Source of the DNA: Mycobacterium branderi
GTDB taxonomy: Bacteria > Actinomycetota > Actinomycetes > Mycobacteriales > Mycobacteriaceae
Assembly (NCBI RefSeq): GCF_010728725.1
Contig: NZ_AP022606.1
Span: 1,240,001-1,304,000, forward strand
DNA length: 64,000 nt
Direction of reading: 5' to 3'
Shown piece after piece: positions 6,935 through 15,889 of the stretch. Made by a program: the position numbers and the translations under genes. The notes under the pieces are model-generated. The model saw only the letters and a list, made by a program, of their open reading frames with translations. It did no database searches and was not told the DNA's origin. The number at the start of each line of letters is the position of its first letter. Positions within the stretch are counted from its first letter, which is position 1.

Positions 6935-8532
6935 TGGCCGTCTTCGGCCTGCTGGCCACCATGGCCCGCGCAGGAATCATCGCACCGCTGCGGCCTGACC
7001 GATACCTGCGGATCGCCGCGGCCGCACGCCGCGAAGGTCTTTCCGTCACAAGCGGTTTCGCGATGTCGGCTGCGCGCTGCCCGGATAGGCCGGCACTGAT
7101 CGACGAGCTGGGGTCACTGACCTACCGCGAGCTCGACCAGCGCAGCGACGCACTGGCCGCGGCGTTGCAGGGGCTGCCCGGCGGCACACCGGCGGTGGTC
7201 GGGATCATGTGCCGCAACCACCGCGGTTTCGTCGAAGCCTTGGTGGCCGCCAACCGGATCGGCTCCGACGTGTTACTGCTCAACACCTCGTTCGCTGGGC
7301 CTGCACTGGCCGAGGTCGTCCACCGCGAGGGCGCGGACGCGGTGATCTACGACGAGGAGTTCACCGACTCGGTCGACCGCGCGCTGGCCGACAAGCCGGA
7401 TACTGTGCGCATCGTCGCGTGGACCGAACAGCCGCACGATCTCACGGTCGAGGGGCTCATCGCCGCGCACGCCGGTCAGCGTCCCGCGCGGACGGGCCGC
7501 AAAGGCAAACTGATCCTGCTGACGTCGGGAACAACCGGAAGTCCCAAGGGCGCCAAGCATTCCGGCGGCGGCGTGGGCGAGCTCAAGGCGATCCTGGACC
7601 GGGTGCCCTGGCACACCGAGGAGACGACGGTGGTGGTGGCGCCGATGTTTCACGCCTGGGGTTTTTCCCAGCTGGTGTTCGCCGCGTCGCTGGGCTGCAC
7701 GGTGGTGACCCGGCGCAAGTTCGACCCGGAAGCCACCCTCGATCTCGTCGACCGCTACCAGGCCACCGGCCTGTGCGTGGTGCCGGTGATGTTCGACCGG
7801 ATCATGGACCTCCCCGACGAGGTGCGCCGCCGTTATAGTTGCCGCTCGCTGCGGTTCGCCACCGCATCGGGCTCGCGGATGCGGCCCGACGTGGTGACCC
7901 GGTTCATGGACGAGTTCGGCGACGTGATCTACAACAACTACAACGCCACCGAGGCGGGCATGATCGCGACGGCGACACCCGAGGATCTGCGGGCCGCACC
8001 CGACACCGCCGGCAAGCCCGCGGTCGGCACCGAGATCCGCATCCTCGACAGCGAGTTCCGCGAGGTGCCGGTGGGCGAGGTCGGGCAGATTTTCGTGCGC
8101 AACTCCAACCGGTTCGACGGCTATACGTCGGGTAATACCAAGGATTTTCACGAGGGCTTCATGGCGTCCGGTGACGTCGGCCGGGTCGACGAGGCCGGGC
8201 GGCTCTATGTGGTCGGTCGTGACGACGAGATGATCGTGTCCGGCGGCGAGAACGTCTACCCGATCGAAGTGGAAAAGACTTTGGTGGCGCATCCCGACGT
8301 CGCCGAGGCGGCGGTGCTCGGGGTCGACGACGAACAGTACGGCCAGCGGCTGGCGGCGTTCGTGGTCCCGTCGCCCGGCTCGACGGTCACCGTCGACGCG
8401 CTGAAGCAGCACGTGCGCGACAACCTGGCCAACTACAAGGTGCCCCGCGAGATCGTCGTGCTGCCCGAACTGCCCCGCAGCAGCACCGGCAAAGTGGTGC
8501 GCGGCGAGTTGTTGGCACGCCTCAGCGGGTAG
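6934..8532 (+). CDS. fatty acyl-CoA/AMP ligase (FadD-like)
   Basis: A 532-residue ANL ligase with all core motifs: LLTSGTTGSPKGAKH at about 196-210, NNYNATEAG for adenine binding, GRDDEMIVSGGENVYP at the hinge and STGK with catalytic Lys520. It resembles the FadD12 group of mycobacterial ligases. An N-terminal hydrophobic stretch (FGLLATMARAGIIAPL) may associate with membrane. Translation is probably coupled to the upstream acyltransferase (TAGTG overlap). It ends convergently against the WS/DGAT gene, with a palindromic repeat between them. Confidence 0.88.
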   Translation: MAVFGLLATMARAGIIAPLRPDRYLRIAAAARREGLSVTSGFAMSAARCPDRPALIDELGSLTYRELDQRSDALAAALQGLPGGTPAVVGIMCRNHRGFVEALVAANRIGSDVLLLNTSFAGPALAEVVHREGADAVIYDEEFTDSVDRALADKPDTVRIVAWTEQPHDLTVEGLIAAHAGQRPARTGRKGKLILLTSGTTGSPKGAKHSGGGVGELKAILDRVPWHTEETTVVVAPMFHAWGFSQLVFAASLGCTVVTRRKFDPEATLDLVDRYQATGLCVVPVMFDRIMDLPDEVRRRYSCRSLRFATASGSRMRPDVVTRFMDEFGDVIYNNYNATEAGMIATATPEDLRAAPDTAGKPAVGTEIRILDSEFREVPVGEVGQIFVRNSNRFDGYTSGNTKDFHEGFMASGDVGRVDEAGRLYVVGRDDEMIVSGGENVYPIEVEKTLVAHPDVAEAAVLGVDDEQYGQRLAAFVVPSPGSTVTVDALKQHVRDNLANYKVPREIVVLPELPRSSTGKVVRGELLARLSG

Positions 8533-8533
8533 C

Positions 8534-8594
8534 CGCGAAAGTGCAACTGGCGACACGTTTCTCGAGTGCGACCGCCGATAGTTGCACTCTCGCG
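8534..8594. repeat. 61-bp intergenic palindrome (3'-end repeat family)
   Basis: The arms CGCGAAAGTGCAACT (8534-8548) and AGTTGCACTCTCGCG (8580-8594) pair over 14 of 15 positions around a 31-nt loop. It starts two bases after the ligase stop and lies between convergent genes, so it could end transcription from both sides. It has the same length as the copies at 19223, 54604 and 55566, and its ends match the copy at 22499. Confidence 0.75.
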
Positions 8595-8599
8595 GGCGA

Positions 8600-10015
8600 T
8601 CAGGCTTGCGCCATCGCGCTCTCGACCACGGTCAGCTTGTCGGAAAGCCCTGCGGCGCGGCGTAATTCGACGAAGTCGTCGAGGATGGCCTCGGTCACCT
8701 CGTGCGGGTCGTCGAGCGTGATGCCGTCGGAGAGCACCGACACGTTGAGCTGGTCGACATAGCTCCACACCGTGATGTTCAGGCCGCTGCCCGCGGTCAA
8801 CGGCCCCACCGAATAGATCTCGGTGACCAGCGCGCCGCCGACCCGGCCAGGCTCGCGAGGCCCCGGAACGTTGGAGATCGGCAGGTTGAGCACCTTGTTT
8901 TGGCCGTCACGGCTGGCCAGCCACCGAAACAGCGACTCGGCCGGCGCCGGCGGGAAGTAGGCCGACCATCGGCTCACCAGCTCGGGCCCGAGCAGCTGAT
9001 GGCTCTCCTTGGCCTCGGCTGCGTTGTCGTGGGCCAGGCGCACCCGTTCCAGCGGGTCCTCGATGTCGCACGGCAACGCCACCAGCATTCCGGTGAAGTA
9101 GTTCCCCGAGATGCGCTCCGGCGAGAAGTCGAAACTCACCGGCACGGAGGCCAAAAGCGGCTCGGCCTTGCCGTCATAGCGCAGCAGCAGTTTGCGCAAC
9201 GCCCCCGCCGACAGGGCCAGCACCACGTCGTTGATCGTGACGCCGAGCGCCTTGCCGGTCTCCTTGATGTCAGCCAACGCCAAAGTGGCGGTGGCGAATT
9301 TGCGCTCCGGCGTGAGCATGTGGTTGATGAACGTCGGCGGCGGAGTGAACGGCCGGGTCAACTGGGGCGAGAGCTTGCGGCTGCTGCGGCGCACCCTGCC
9401 CACGCCCTCCGCGGTATAGCGCACGGTGCGTGGAATTCTTCCGAGCTGGCGCAGGTGATCGCCGAACGCCGAACGGACCAGTTCTGCCTTGGACGGGGCC
9501 GGATCGGGCGCATACCGCTTTTTGCCCGTCGGCGGTTCGGGCGCCAGGTCCATGCCGCGCGCCAGCAGGTTGGCGGCCGCGACACCGTCGGCCAGCGCGT
9601 GGTGGATCTTGCCCACCACCGCAATCCTGTTGTTGGCCAAGCCCTCGACGAAATACATCTCCCACAGCGGGCGGCTACGATCCAGCGGCGTGCTGGCGAT
9701 CTGCCCGATCGCCTCGTCGAGTTCGCGGCGACCGCCCGGCGCGGGCAGCCGCCAGGGCCGGATGTGGTAGGTGAGGTCGACGTCGCAGTTCTCCCGCCAC
9801 ATCGGGTGGTGGAACTTCATCGGGATGTCGACCAGCTGGTAGCAGAACGGGTCCAACTTGTAGAGCCGGCTGTGGATGACGCGGCGAAACGCGTCGATAT
9901 CGAAATCACGGCGGTCGGGGTCCAACTCGATCACCGCGATTTTGAGGGTGTGCATATGCACGTTGGGAGTCTCGCTGTACAGCAGTACCGCGTCCCAGCC
10001 ACTGAGTCTTTTCAC
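8600..10015 (-). CDS. wax ester synthase / diacylglycerol acyltransferase (Rv0221-like)
   Basis: A 471-residue WS/DGAT. The catalytic HHxxxDG motif is intact: His138, His139, Asp143 and Gly144 in KIHHALADGVAAAN. The conserved PLDRSRPLWE (about 110-119) and the C-terminal NLPISNVPGPREP segment are also present. These enzymes esterify acyl-CoA to diacylglycerol or long-chain alcohols and so make storage triacylglycerol. The start MKRLSGWDAVLLY is typical of the family. It is transcribed leftward, 54 bp upstream of lipC's start region, so the pair is divided from the ligase by the repeat. Confidence 0.92.
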   Translation of the reverse strand: MKRLSGWDAVLLYSETPNVHMHTLKIAVIELDPDRRDFDIDAFRRVIHSRLYKLDPFCYQLVDIPMKFHHPMWRENCDVDLTYHIRPWRLPAPGGRRELDEAIGQIASTPLDRSRPLWEMYFVEGLANNRIAVVGKIHHALADGVAAANLLARGMDLAPEPPTGKKRYAPDPAPSKAELVRSAFGDHLRQLGRIPRTVRYTAEGVGRVRRSSRKLSPQLTRPFTPPPTFINHMLTPERKFATATLALADIKETGKALGVTINDVVLALSAGALRKLLLRYDGKAEPLLASVPVSFDFSPERISGNYFTGMLVALPCDIEDPLERVRLAHDNAAEAKESHQLLGPELVSRWSAYFPPAPAESLFRWLASRDGQNKVLNLPISNVPGPREPGRVGGALVTEIYSVGPLTAGSGLNITVWSYVDQLNVSVLSDGITLDDPHEVTEAILDDFVELRRAAGLSDKLTVVESAMAQA

Positions 10016-10069
10016 CGCTGCACACCCCTTTTTGGACCCTGTGGGACGGACCTTACAGTCGGGCGGCGC

Positions 10070-11287
10070 TCAAATAACCTCTTTGGCCATCAATGCGTGA
10101 TTGCGGTGAACCTGGTTGAGGAACAACCCGACTGCGGTCGCCATCGCGCCCGTGCGGGCCCCGTCGATCAGGTCGAAGCCGTGCCCGGCGCCGGGCAGTT
10201 CCATGTAGCTGACCGGCGAATGCGACACCGACCGTAGCCGCTCGACGAAGCTGCGCGCCTGCTCGACGGGAATCACCGTGTCGTTGCTGCCGTGAATCAC
10301 CAGGAACGGCGGCGCATCCGGGTGCACCCGGGCGATCGGTGAAGCGTTGCGGAATATGTCGGGGTGCCGGTCGATGCTGCGCTTGACCACCACCCGTTCC
10401 AAGAAGTCGACGAAGCGCACCCGCTCGGCGGTCGACCGGTCCTCCCAGTCGTAGCGGCCGTAGATCCCGACGACGGCGTCCACCGAGGTGTCCGAACCCT
10501 CGGGCAGTTCGGCCTGCAGCTCGCGGTCGTTGACGGTGAGCCCGGCCAGCGCGGCCAGATGCCCGCCGGCCGAAGACCCCGCCACCGCAACGAAATTGCG
10601 GTCGCCGCCGAACTTGTCGACATTGGCGCGCGCCCAGGCGATCGCGGTCTTGACGTCGGTGATGTGGCTCGGCCAGCGGTGGTGCGGCGCCACCCGGTAG
10701 TCGATCGACAGGCACACCCAGCCCAGCTCGGCCAGACGCGACAGCAGCGCGTAACCCTGCAGGGCACGGCTGCCGTGCACCCAGGCGCCGCCGGGCACGA
10801 ACAGCAGCACCGGCGCGGGCCGGGCCGGCAAGTCCTTCCGGCGCCACACGTCGAGCAGTTGGGCCGGGTGATCGCCGTAGCGGACGTCGGTGCGATGCAG
10901 GTAGCGGCGGTGCTTCAGCGCCCGCCATACCGGCGGCGTGCGCTCCGGCGCGGGCCATTCGATGTCGAGGTCCTTGGCCGAGACGATGCCGCGCAACGCG
11001 GCTTGCGAGACGGTGTGGGTCTGGTCGCGCTCGCGCTTGCGGACCTCGCCGATGCCCGGGGTCAGCCAGGACTTGGCCGTCGTGGACAGGAACTCGGGCA
11101 GCACCCGGCAGCCCCAAACGCCCATCGCCGTCGCGCCACCCAGCGGCTCCAGATGCCTGCCCACCACCGGCAGCGAAGCCGACGCGACGCTCAATGCCAG
11201 CATGTAGTCCGCCGGGCGGGCTCGCAGCAACCACCGGACCCTTGCGGCTGTGGTCGGTCCGGGGTAGCGGGTCGCGGGGCGCACCAT
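10070..11287 (-). CDS. lipC: esterase/lipase LipC
   Basis: A 405-residue alpha/beta hydrolase of the hormone-sensitive-lipase type. The oxyanion-hole segment is FVPGGAWVHGS, a PGG variant of HGG. The nucleophile is Ser239 in GSSAG, with Asp336 in GSNDTVIP and His369 in GAGHGF. The N-terminal ~130 residues form a hydrophobic cap or membrane-associated region (DYMLALSVASASLPVVG). M. tuberculosis LipC (Rv0220) has nearly the same length and the same neighbour. It hydrolyses short- to medium-chain esters; the native substrate is unknown. It is divergent from lipW, 67 bp away. Confidence 0.88.
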   Translation of the reverse strand: MVRPATRYPGPTTAARVRWLLRARPADYMLALSVASASLPVVGRHLEPLGGATAMGVWGCRVLPEFLSTTAKSWLTPGIGEVRKRERDQTHTVSQAALRGIVSAKDLDIEWPAPERTPPVWRALKHRRYLHRTDVRYGDHPAQLLDVWRRKDLPARPAPVLLFVPGGAWVHGSRALQGYALLSRLAELGWVCLSIDYRVAPHHRWPSHITDVKTAIAWARANVDKFGGDRNFVAVAGSSAGGHLAALAGLTVNDRELQAELPEGSDTSVDAVVGIYGRYDWEDRSTAERVRFVDFLERVVVKRSIDRHPDIFRNASPIARVHPDAPPFLVIHGSNDTVIPVEQARSFVERLRSVSHSPVSYMELPGAGHGFDLIDGARTGAMATAVGLFLNQVHRNHALMAKEVI

Positions 11288-11342
11288 TCCGGGAGCGTAC
11301 CCCGCCCGGTTGCCCGCAAACGGAGATCAGGCCGACACGCGC

Positions 11343-11348
11343 AATACT
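11343..11348 (+). promoter_or_regulatory. -10 box before a leaderless lipW start
   Basis: AATACT ends six bases before the lipW ATG, and no ribosome-binding site lies between them. Five of six bases match TATACT. The ilvD start in this window has the same arrangement with CATACT. Confidence 0.35.
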
Positions 11349-11354
11349 GGACCG

Positions 11355-12248
11355 ATGTCGAACACCGATGTTCACCCCGATCTGCGCCGAATCGCCCGCC
11401 TCGCGCCGCGAACCTTGGTCAGCCCGCGCACGTTACGACTGATGCGGGCCGCGACGCGGCTGCAGGGTCTGCGCAGCCCGGGCGACGTCGAAGTGCTCAC
11501 GTTGGACTCCGGCGCCGGGGTCCGGCTGTTCCGGCCCACCAGCACAGCCGAATCCACGCCCGCATTGCTGTGGATCCACGGTGGCGGGTACGTGCTGGGC
11601 AGGGCAAGCCAAGACGACAAGCTGTGTCGTCGCTTCAGCCGCGAGCTGGGCGCCACAGTGGCGTCGGTGGACTACCGGCTGGCCCCCGAACACCCCTACC
11701 CCGCGCCGCTCGAGGACTGCTATTCGGCGTTGACGTGGCTGGCCCGGCTGCCCGCGGTGGATCCGGCGCGGATCGCCATCGGCGGTGCCAGCGCGGGCGG
11801 CGGGCTGGCGGCCGCGCTGGCGCTGCTCGCCCGCGACCGCGGCGAGATCACGCCGGCTCTGCAGCTGCTGGCCTACCCGATGCTCGACGATCGCAGTGCG
11901 AACAATCCGAGCCTCCCGTCGTACCGGTTGTGGAGCCCCAGCAGTAACCGGTTCGGCTGGGCCGCTTATCTCGGTGACGCCGACCCGCAGGTCGCCGTAC
12001 CCGCGCGCCGCGACGACCTGAGCGGGCTGCCCCCGGCATGGATCGGGGTCGGCACCCACGACCTGTTCCACGACGAGGACCTCGCCTACGCCGAGCGGCT
12101 CACTCAGGCCGGGGTGCCGTGCCACGTCGAGGTGGTCCCCGGCGCGTTTCACGGGTTCGACCTGCTGGTGCCGAAAGCCAAAGTGTCCCAGGCGTTTTTC
12201 GCCAGTCAGTGCGCCAGCCTTCGGACGGCGCTGGCAGCGAAGGGCTGA
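11355..12248 (+). CDS. lipW: esterase LipW
   Basis: A 297-residue HSL-family esterase with every key motif: HGGG at 75-78, Ser146 in GASAG, Asp236 in VGTHDLF and His266 in GAFHGF. It is smaller than LipC and lacks its N-terminal extension. The ATG (MSNTDVHPD) lacks a ribosome-binding site but has a -10 box six bases upstream; an in-frame start 45 bases earlier is less likely. Only four bases separate it from the next acyl-CoA dehydrogenase, so an ester-cleaving step may feed beta-oxidation enzymes. Confidence 0.87.
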   Translation: MSNTDVHPDLRRIARLAPRTLVSPRTLRLMRAATRLQGLRSPGDVEVLTLDSGAGVRLFRPTSTAESTPALLWIHGGGYVLGRASQDDKLCRRFSRELGATVASVDYRLAPEHPYPAPLEDCYSALTWLARLPAVDPARIAIGGASAGGGLAAALALLARDRGEITPALQLLAYPMLDDRSANNPSLPSYRLWSPSSNRFGWAAYLGDADPQVAVPARRDDLSGLPPAWIGVGTHDLFHDEDLAYAERLTQAGVPCHVEVVPGAFHGFDLLVPKAKVSQAFFASQCASLRTALAAKG

Positions 12249-12252
12249 GGGC

Positions 12253-13365
12253 GTGCCGTTTTCTGTGACCGACGAGCAGCGGGCATTGCGCAGCACGGTC
12301 GCCGACTTGATGGCGAAACGCTCCCCGGAGTCCGCGGTGCGAGCGTTGATGGCCACCGACACCGGTTTCGACCCGGCCATGTGGCAGGAGATGGCCGCGA
12401 TGGGTCTGGTGGGGCTGCTGATCGGTGAGCAGTACGGCGGCGCCGGCGCGGGACCGGTCGAGCTGGGCATCGTGGCCGAGGAGATGGGCGCGGCACTGCT
12501 GGTCGGCCCGTATCTGTCGACGGCGGTGCTGGTGCCCAGCCTGCTCGCCGGGGTTTCCGACGCCGCAGAATCCGCGGCGGTGTTGCCGCGGATCGCGTCC
12601 GGTGAGCTGATCGCCAGCGTGGCCTTCGCCGAGGACGGCTCGGCGCGGATACCGTCGACCATCGCGACGTCGGCCCGCGCGGTCGGTGAGCGCTGGGAGG
12701 TGACCGGAAGCAAGCAGTTCGTGCTCGACGGCGCATTGGCCGAGTTGGTGTATGTGCTGGCCGTGGCCGACGCCGGGCCGGGGGTGTTCGCCGTCAAGAC
12801 CGATGCGCCGGGCGTAGAGGTGACGCCGTTGACCACCGTCGACCCGACCCGCAAACAGTGCCGGCTCCAATTATCCGGCGCCCCAGCACGTTTGGTCGGC
12901 CAGCTGGGTTCCGGCGTCGAGGTGTTCAATGCGGCGCTCGATTGCGCCGCGGTGGCGCTGGTCGGCGAGCAGGCCGGCGGGGCGCGCCGCGTCACGCACA
13001 TGGCCGCCGAGTACGCCAAGACCCGCTACCAGTTCGGCCGGGCGATCGGCAGCTTTCAGGCCGTCAAGCACATGTGCGCCGACATGTTGCTGGAAGCCGA
13101 GTCGGCGGTGTCGGCCGCACGGTTCGCCGCCGAGTCGGTTGCGCGGCAATCGCCGTCGCGGATCGCGGATCTGGCGCTGGCACAGGGCTATTGCTCGGAT
13201 GCCTTCGTGTTCGTCGCCGCGACCAACATTCAGGTGCACGGTGGCATCGGGTTCACCTGGGAACATCCGGCACATCTGTATCTGCGGCGGGCCCGCAGCG
13301 ACGCCCAGCTGCTGGGCAGCCCGTCCTGGCACCGCGAACGTTACCTGCAGGAGATCGGAGCCTGA
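12253..13365 (+). CDS. acyl-CoA dehydrogenase (FadE-like), first of an adjacent pair
   Basis: A 370-residue flavoprotein-type dehydrogenase. It has an N-terminal helical domain, a middle beta domain (VTGSKQFVLDGALAELVYVL) and a C-terminal QVHGGIGFTWEHPAHLYLRRA segment, typical of one subunit of the mycobacterial steroid-type enzymes. Those enzymes form alpha2-beta2 tetramers from adjacent genes. It lacks the GGGSDL signature and most FAD-contact motifs seen in the next gene. The start is a GTG four bases after lipW. Pairing with the next gene is an inference from adjacency. Confidence 0.85.
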   Translation: MPFSVTDEQRALRSTVADLMAKRSPESAVRALMATDTGFDPAMWQEMAAMGLVGLLIGEQYGGAGAGPVELGIVAEEMGAALLVGPYLSTAVLVPSLLAGVSDAAESAAVLPRIASGELIASVAFAEDGSARIPSTIATSARAVGERWEVTGSKQFVLDGALAELVYVLAVADAGPGVFAVKTDAPGVEVTPLTTVDPTRKQCRLQLSGAPARLVGQLGSGVEVFNAALDCAAVALVGEQAGGARRVTHMAAEYAKTRYQFGRAIGSFQAVKHMCADMLLEAESAVSAARFAAESVARQSPSRIADLALAQGYCSDAFVFVAATNIQVHGGIGFTWEHPAHLYLRRARSDAQLLGSPSWHRERYLQEIGA

Positions 13366-13418
13366 CGTGACTCGCGTCGGCGACGATGCAGAGCGAAGCG
13401 ATGAGGAGGAGCGACGCC
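13366..13418 (+). other. intergenic spacer carrying a repeat-like ribosome-binding segment
   Basis: Fifty-three bases between two acyl-CoA dehydrogenase genes. The part GAGCGAAGCGATGAGGAGGA supplies a very strong Shine-Dalgarno (GAGGAGGA) nine bases before the next ATG. I remember similar segments before many mycobacterial genes, which suggests a mobile or recombining spacer. No second full copy lies in this window. Confidence 0.35.
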
Positions 13419-14579
13419 ATGACTGACGAAGAAGTGCGCCGCGAGGTCCGAGACTGGCTGGCCGCCAATTGGTCTCCCGGCGTCGATCGCGCCGAGTGGG
13501 CGCACACCGTCGTCGACGCCGGCTGGGCCGTCCCCAGCTGGGAACCCGATTGGTATGGACGCGGTCTCACCGATACCCAATCCCGCATTGTCGCCGAGGA
13601 ATTCGCGGCGGTCGGGGCGCCGGGCTCCGGGCATGACCGGGCAAACCTGTTCGCCTGCACGCTGCACGACTGCGGCATCGACGAACAGAAGCGGCGGCTG
13701 ATCCCGCCGTCGATCCGCGGCGAGAGCAAGTGGTGTCTGCTGTACAGCGAGCCGGGCGCCGGGTCGGATCTGGCGGGCCTGCGCACCCGCGCCGACCGCG
13801 ACGGCGACGACTGGGTGATCAACGGCCAGAAGGTGTGGACGTCGTTCGCCAAGACCGCCGATTACGGCATGCTGGTGGCCCGGACCGACTGGGATGTGCC
13901 CAAGCACAAGGGAATCAGCTTCTTCATGTTCCCGATGCGACAACCCGGCGTCGAAATCCGCCCGATCCATCAGATCACCGGTGAAGCGGAGTTCAACGAG
14001 GTGTTCATCGAGAACGCCCGGGTGCCCGCCGACAACATGGTCGGCGAGCCGGGTGAAGGCTGGGCGGTGCTGCAGGTGGCGCTCGGCCACGAACGCCGGT
14101 TCATGGGTGACCTGGCCCGCACGTCCAAGGATGCCAAGCGGCCCAAATCCGAAAAGGGCGGTGGCTTGGTGCAATTGGCGCGGGAATTCGGCCGAATCGA
14201 CGACGCCGATGTCCGTCAGCAGATCGCCCGGGTCGACGCGCTGGTTACCGTGAACCGTTGGAACAGAGAGCGATCGAAGGCCGCTACTGACCGCGGCGAG
14301 GCGGCGACGCTGACGGCACTGGGCAAGATCGCGATGTCGCGGATCCTGCACGAAACCGCCCGGGTGGAGACCGAGATCGTCGGCGCCGAGGCGATGCTGG
14401 CCGGACCGGACAACCCGGTCGGTGACGCGGTGACATTCCGGACCCTCAACGCGTATTTCACCTCGATCGGCGGCGGCACCGACCAGATTCAGCGCAACAT
14501 CATCGGCGAACGCATACTCGGTCTGCCCAAAGAGCCGGAGCCCTACCGCAATACACCGTTCCGCGACCTACCGCACTAA
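13419..14579 (+). CDS. acyl-CoA dehydrogenase (FadE-like), second of the pair
   Basis: A 386-residue acyl-CoA dehydrogenase that forms the alpha,beta double bond of an acyl-CoA using FAD. Visible signatures are YSEPGAGSDLAGL near residue 110, the substrate and flavin segment NGQKVWTS, and the C-terminal TDQIQRNIIGERILGLP. It follows the first dehydrogenase with a 53-bp spacer. The ATG behind GAGGAGGA is preferred; an in-frame ATG lies 33 bases earlier. Together the two resemble alpha2-beta2 dehydrogenases of sterol side-chain breakdown; the substrate is not shown here. Confidence 0.87.
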   Translation: MTDEEVRREVRDWLAANWSPGVDRAEWAHTVVDAGWAVPSWEPDWYGRGLTDTQSRIVAEEFAAVGAPGSGHDRANLFACTLHDCGIDEQKRRLIPPSIRGESKWCLLYSEPGAGSDLAGLRTRADRDGDDWVINGQKVWTSFAKTADYGMLVARTDWDVPKHKGISFFMFPMRQPGVEIRPIHQITGEAEFNEVFIENARVPADNMVGEPGEGWAVLQVALGHERRFMGDLARTSKDAKRPKSEKGGGLVQLAREFGRIDDADVRQQIARVDALVTVNRWNRERSKAATDRGEAATLTALGKIAMSRILHETARVETEIVGAEAMLAGPDNPVGDAVTFRTLNAYFTSIGGGTDQIQRNIIGERILGLPKEPEPYRNTPFRDLPH

Positions 14580-14584
14580 CGAGG

Positions 14585-15889
14585 TCACCTTGCGGCGTAA
14601 ACGATTTCCCCGCCGATGATCGTGGCGGCCACCTGTTCTGCGTCCAGTTCGGCCAGGACGGCTTCCGGTGGGGCGCTCAGCACGCACAGGTCGCCGGGCT
14701 GGCCCGGTTCGACGGTGCGGACCCGGCTGGGGTGCTCGGCCCAGCCCAGGAACATCATCAACGCTCGCCGCTCCGGGACACATTCGTCGGGGCCCAGCAC
14801 CGCCCCGCTCGGGGTGATGCGATGGACCGCGGCGCGCATCGCCGCCCACGGGTCGCCGTGGCCGAACGGCATGTCGGTGGACAGTGCGACCGGAACCCCG
14901 GCAAGCAGCAGCGACGCCACCCGCCACAGTTGGTGGTGTTCGCCGGCCGGTATCTCGGCCAGATATTGATCACCGCGCTCGGCAACGAAATTGGGCTGGG
15001 TCACCACGGTCACCCCGAGGTCCACCAGGTCGTCGAGGCAGTCGGACGGTGTATCGGCCGCGTGCTCGATGCGGTCGCGTGGATGGGCGCCGGCCTGCTG
15101 CAGCGCCGCGATCGTCACGAGCAACTGAGCGGCCGTCACGCAGTGGATGGCGACCGGGCCACCGTCGCGGTGCCGTTCGGCAATCCAGCGTGCGAGTTCG
15201 TCGAGATCCAGATCGTCGTCACGCAGGATCCGCTTGCCGGGTGACAGGAAATGCAGCCGCTGGCGTAGTTCACCGTGGCGATGCAGCTCCGTCAACCTCA
15301 CGATGTCGCCGACCTCGAGATCCGGTGTGGCATCGGTGATCCCGGTGACGCCGTAGCTGCTCAGCCGACGGCTGACGTCGGCGAGACCGAGATCGCGGCG
15401 CTCCAACGCCTCCGACCAATCCGAGTCGGCGCTGCGCAGGCGCCCGTCGGGGTGGTCGGCCAGCCCGACCCGGGCCAGGCCGGCGGAGTTGAGGATCCAC
15501 AGCACACCGCTGCGGTGCTGGATGCGCACCGGCACTGCGGGTGCCAGCGCATCCAGCGCGGTCCGGTCCAACGGCCCGGCCACCGAGTCGTGATAGCCGA
15601 TTGCACGGATCCAGCCGTCGTCGCCGGTCTGGGCGGTGGCCAGCGCGCCGGCCAGCGCGTCGCGGTCGCGCACGTGGGGAGGCCCCACCTGGAGCGAAGT
15701 TTCGGCTGCGGCCGCGGAGTGCAGGTGGACGTGGTGGTCGTGCAGGCCGGGTATCACGGTGCCGCCTTCAGCGTCGAATACGTCCTCACCGGGCCGGGGT
15801 TGAAGGTTCGCGTCCACCTGGCCGATCTGCTCGCCGACCCGAATGTCGAGCACGGCACCGTCGAGCCTGGTCGCACGTCGAATCAACAT
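14585..15889 (-). CDS. amidohydrolase, TIM-barrel metal-dependent hydrolase
   Basis: A 434-residue YtcJ-like amidohydrolase. The metal site is readable: His53 and His55 in PGLHDHHVHLH, His249 in AIHCVTA, His276 in RIEHAAD and Asp339 in STDMPFG. The N-terminal strand domain and the C-terminal GQPGDLCVL return strand close the composite beta-sandwich. It hydrolyses an amide or similar bond, substrate unknown. Its ATG lies inside the last codons of the CoA-transferase gene (seven-base overlap), so the two are translated together. It ends five bases from the convergent dehydrogenase. Confidence 0.85.
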   Translation of the reverse strand: MLIRRATRLDGAVLDIRVGEQIGQVDANLQPRPGEDVFDAEGGTVIPGLHDHHVHLHSAAAAETSLQVGPPHVRDRDALAGALATAQTGDDGWIRAIGYHDSVAGPLDRTALDALAPAVPVRIQHRSGVLWILNSAGLARVGLADHPDGRLRSADSDWSEALERRDLGLADVSRRLSSYGVTGITDATPDLEVGDIVRLTELHRHGELRQRLHFLSPGKRILRDDDLDLDELARWIAERHRDGGPVAIHCVTAAQLLVTIAALQQAGAHPRDRIEHAADTPSDCLDDLVDLGVTVVTQPNFVAERGDQYLAEIPAGEHHQLWRVASLLLAGVPVALSTDMPFGHGDPWAAMRAAVHRITPSGAVLGPDECVPERRALMMFLGWAEHPSRVRTVEPGQPGDLCVLSAPPEAVLAELDAEQVAATIIGGEIVYAAR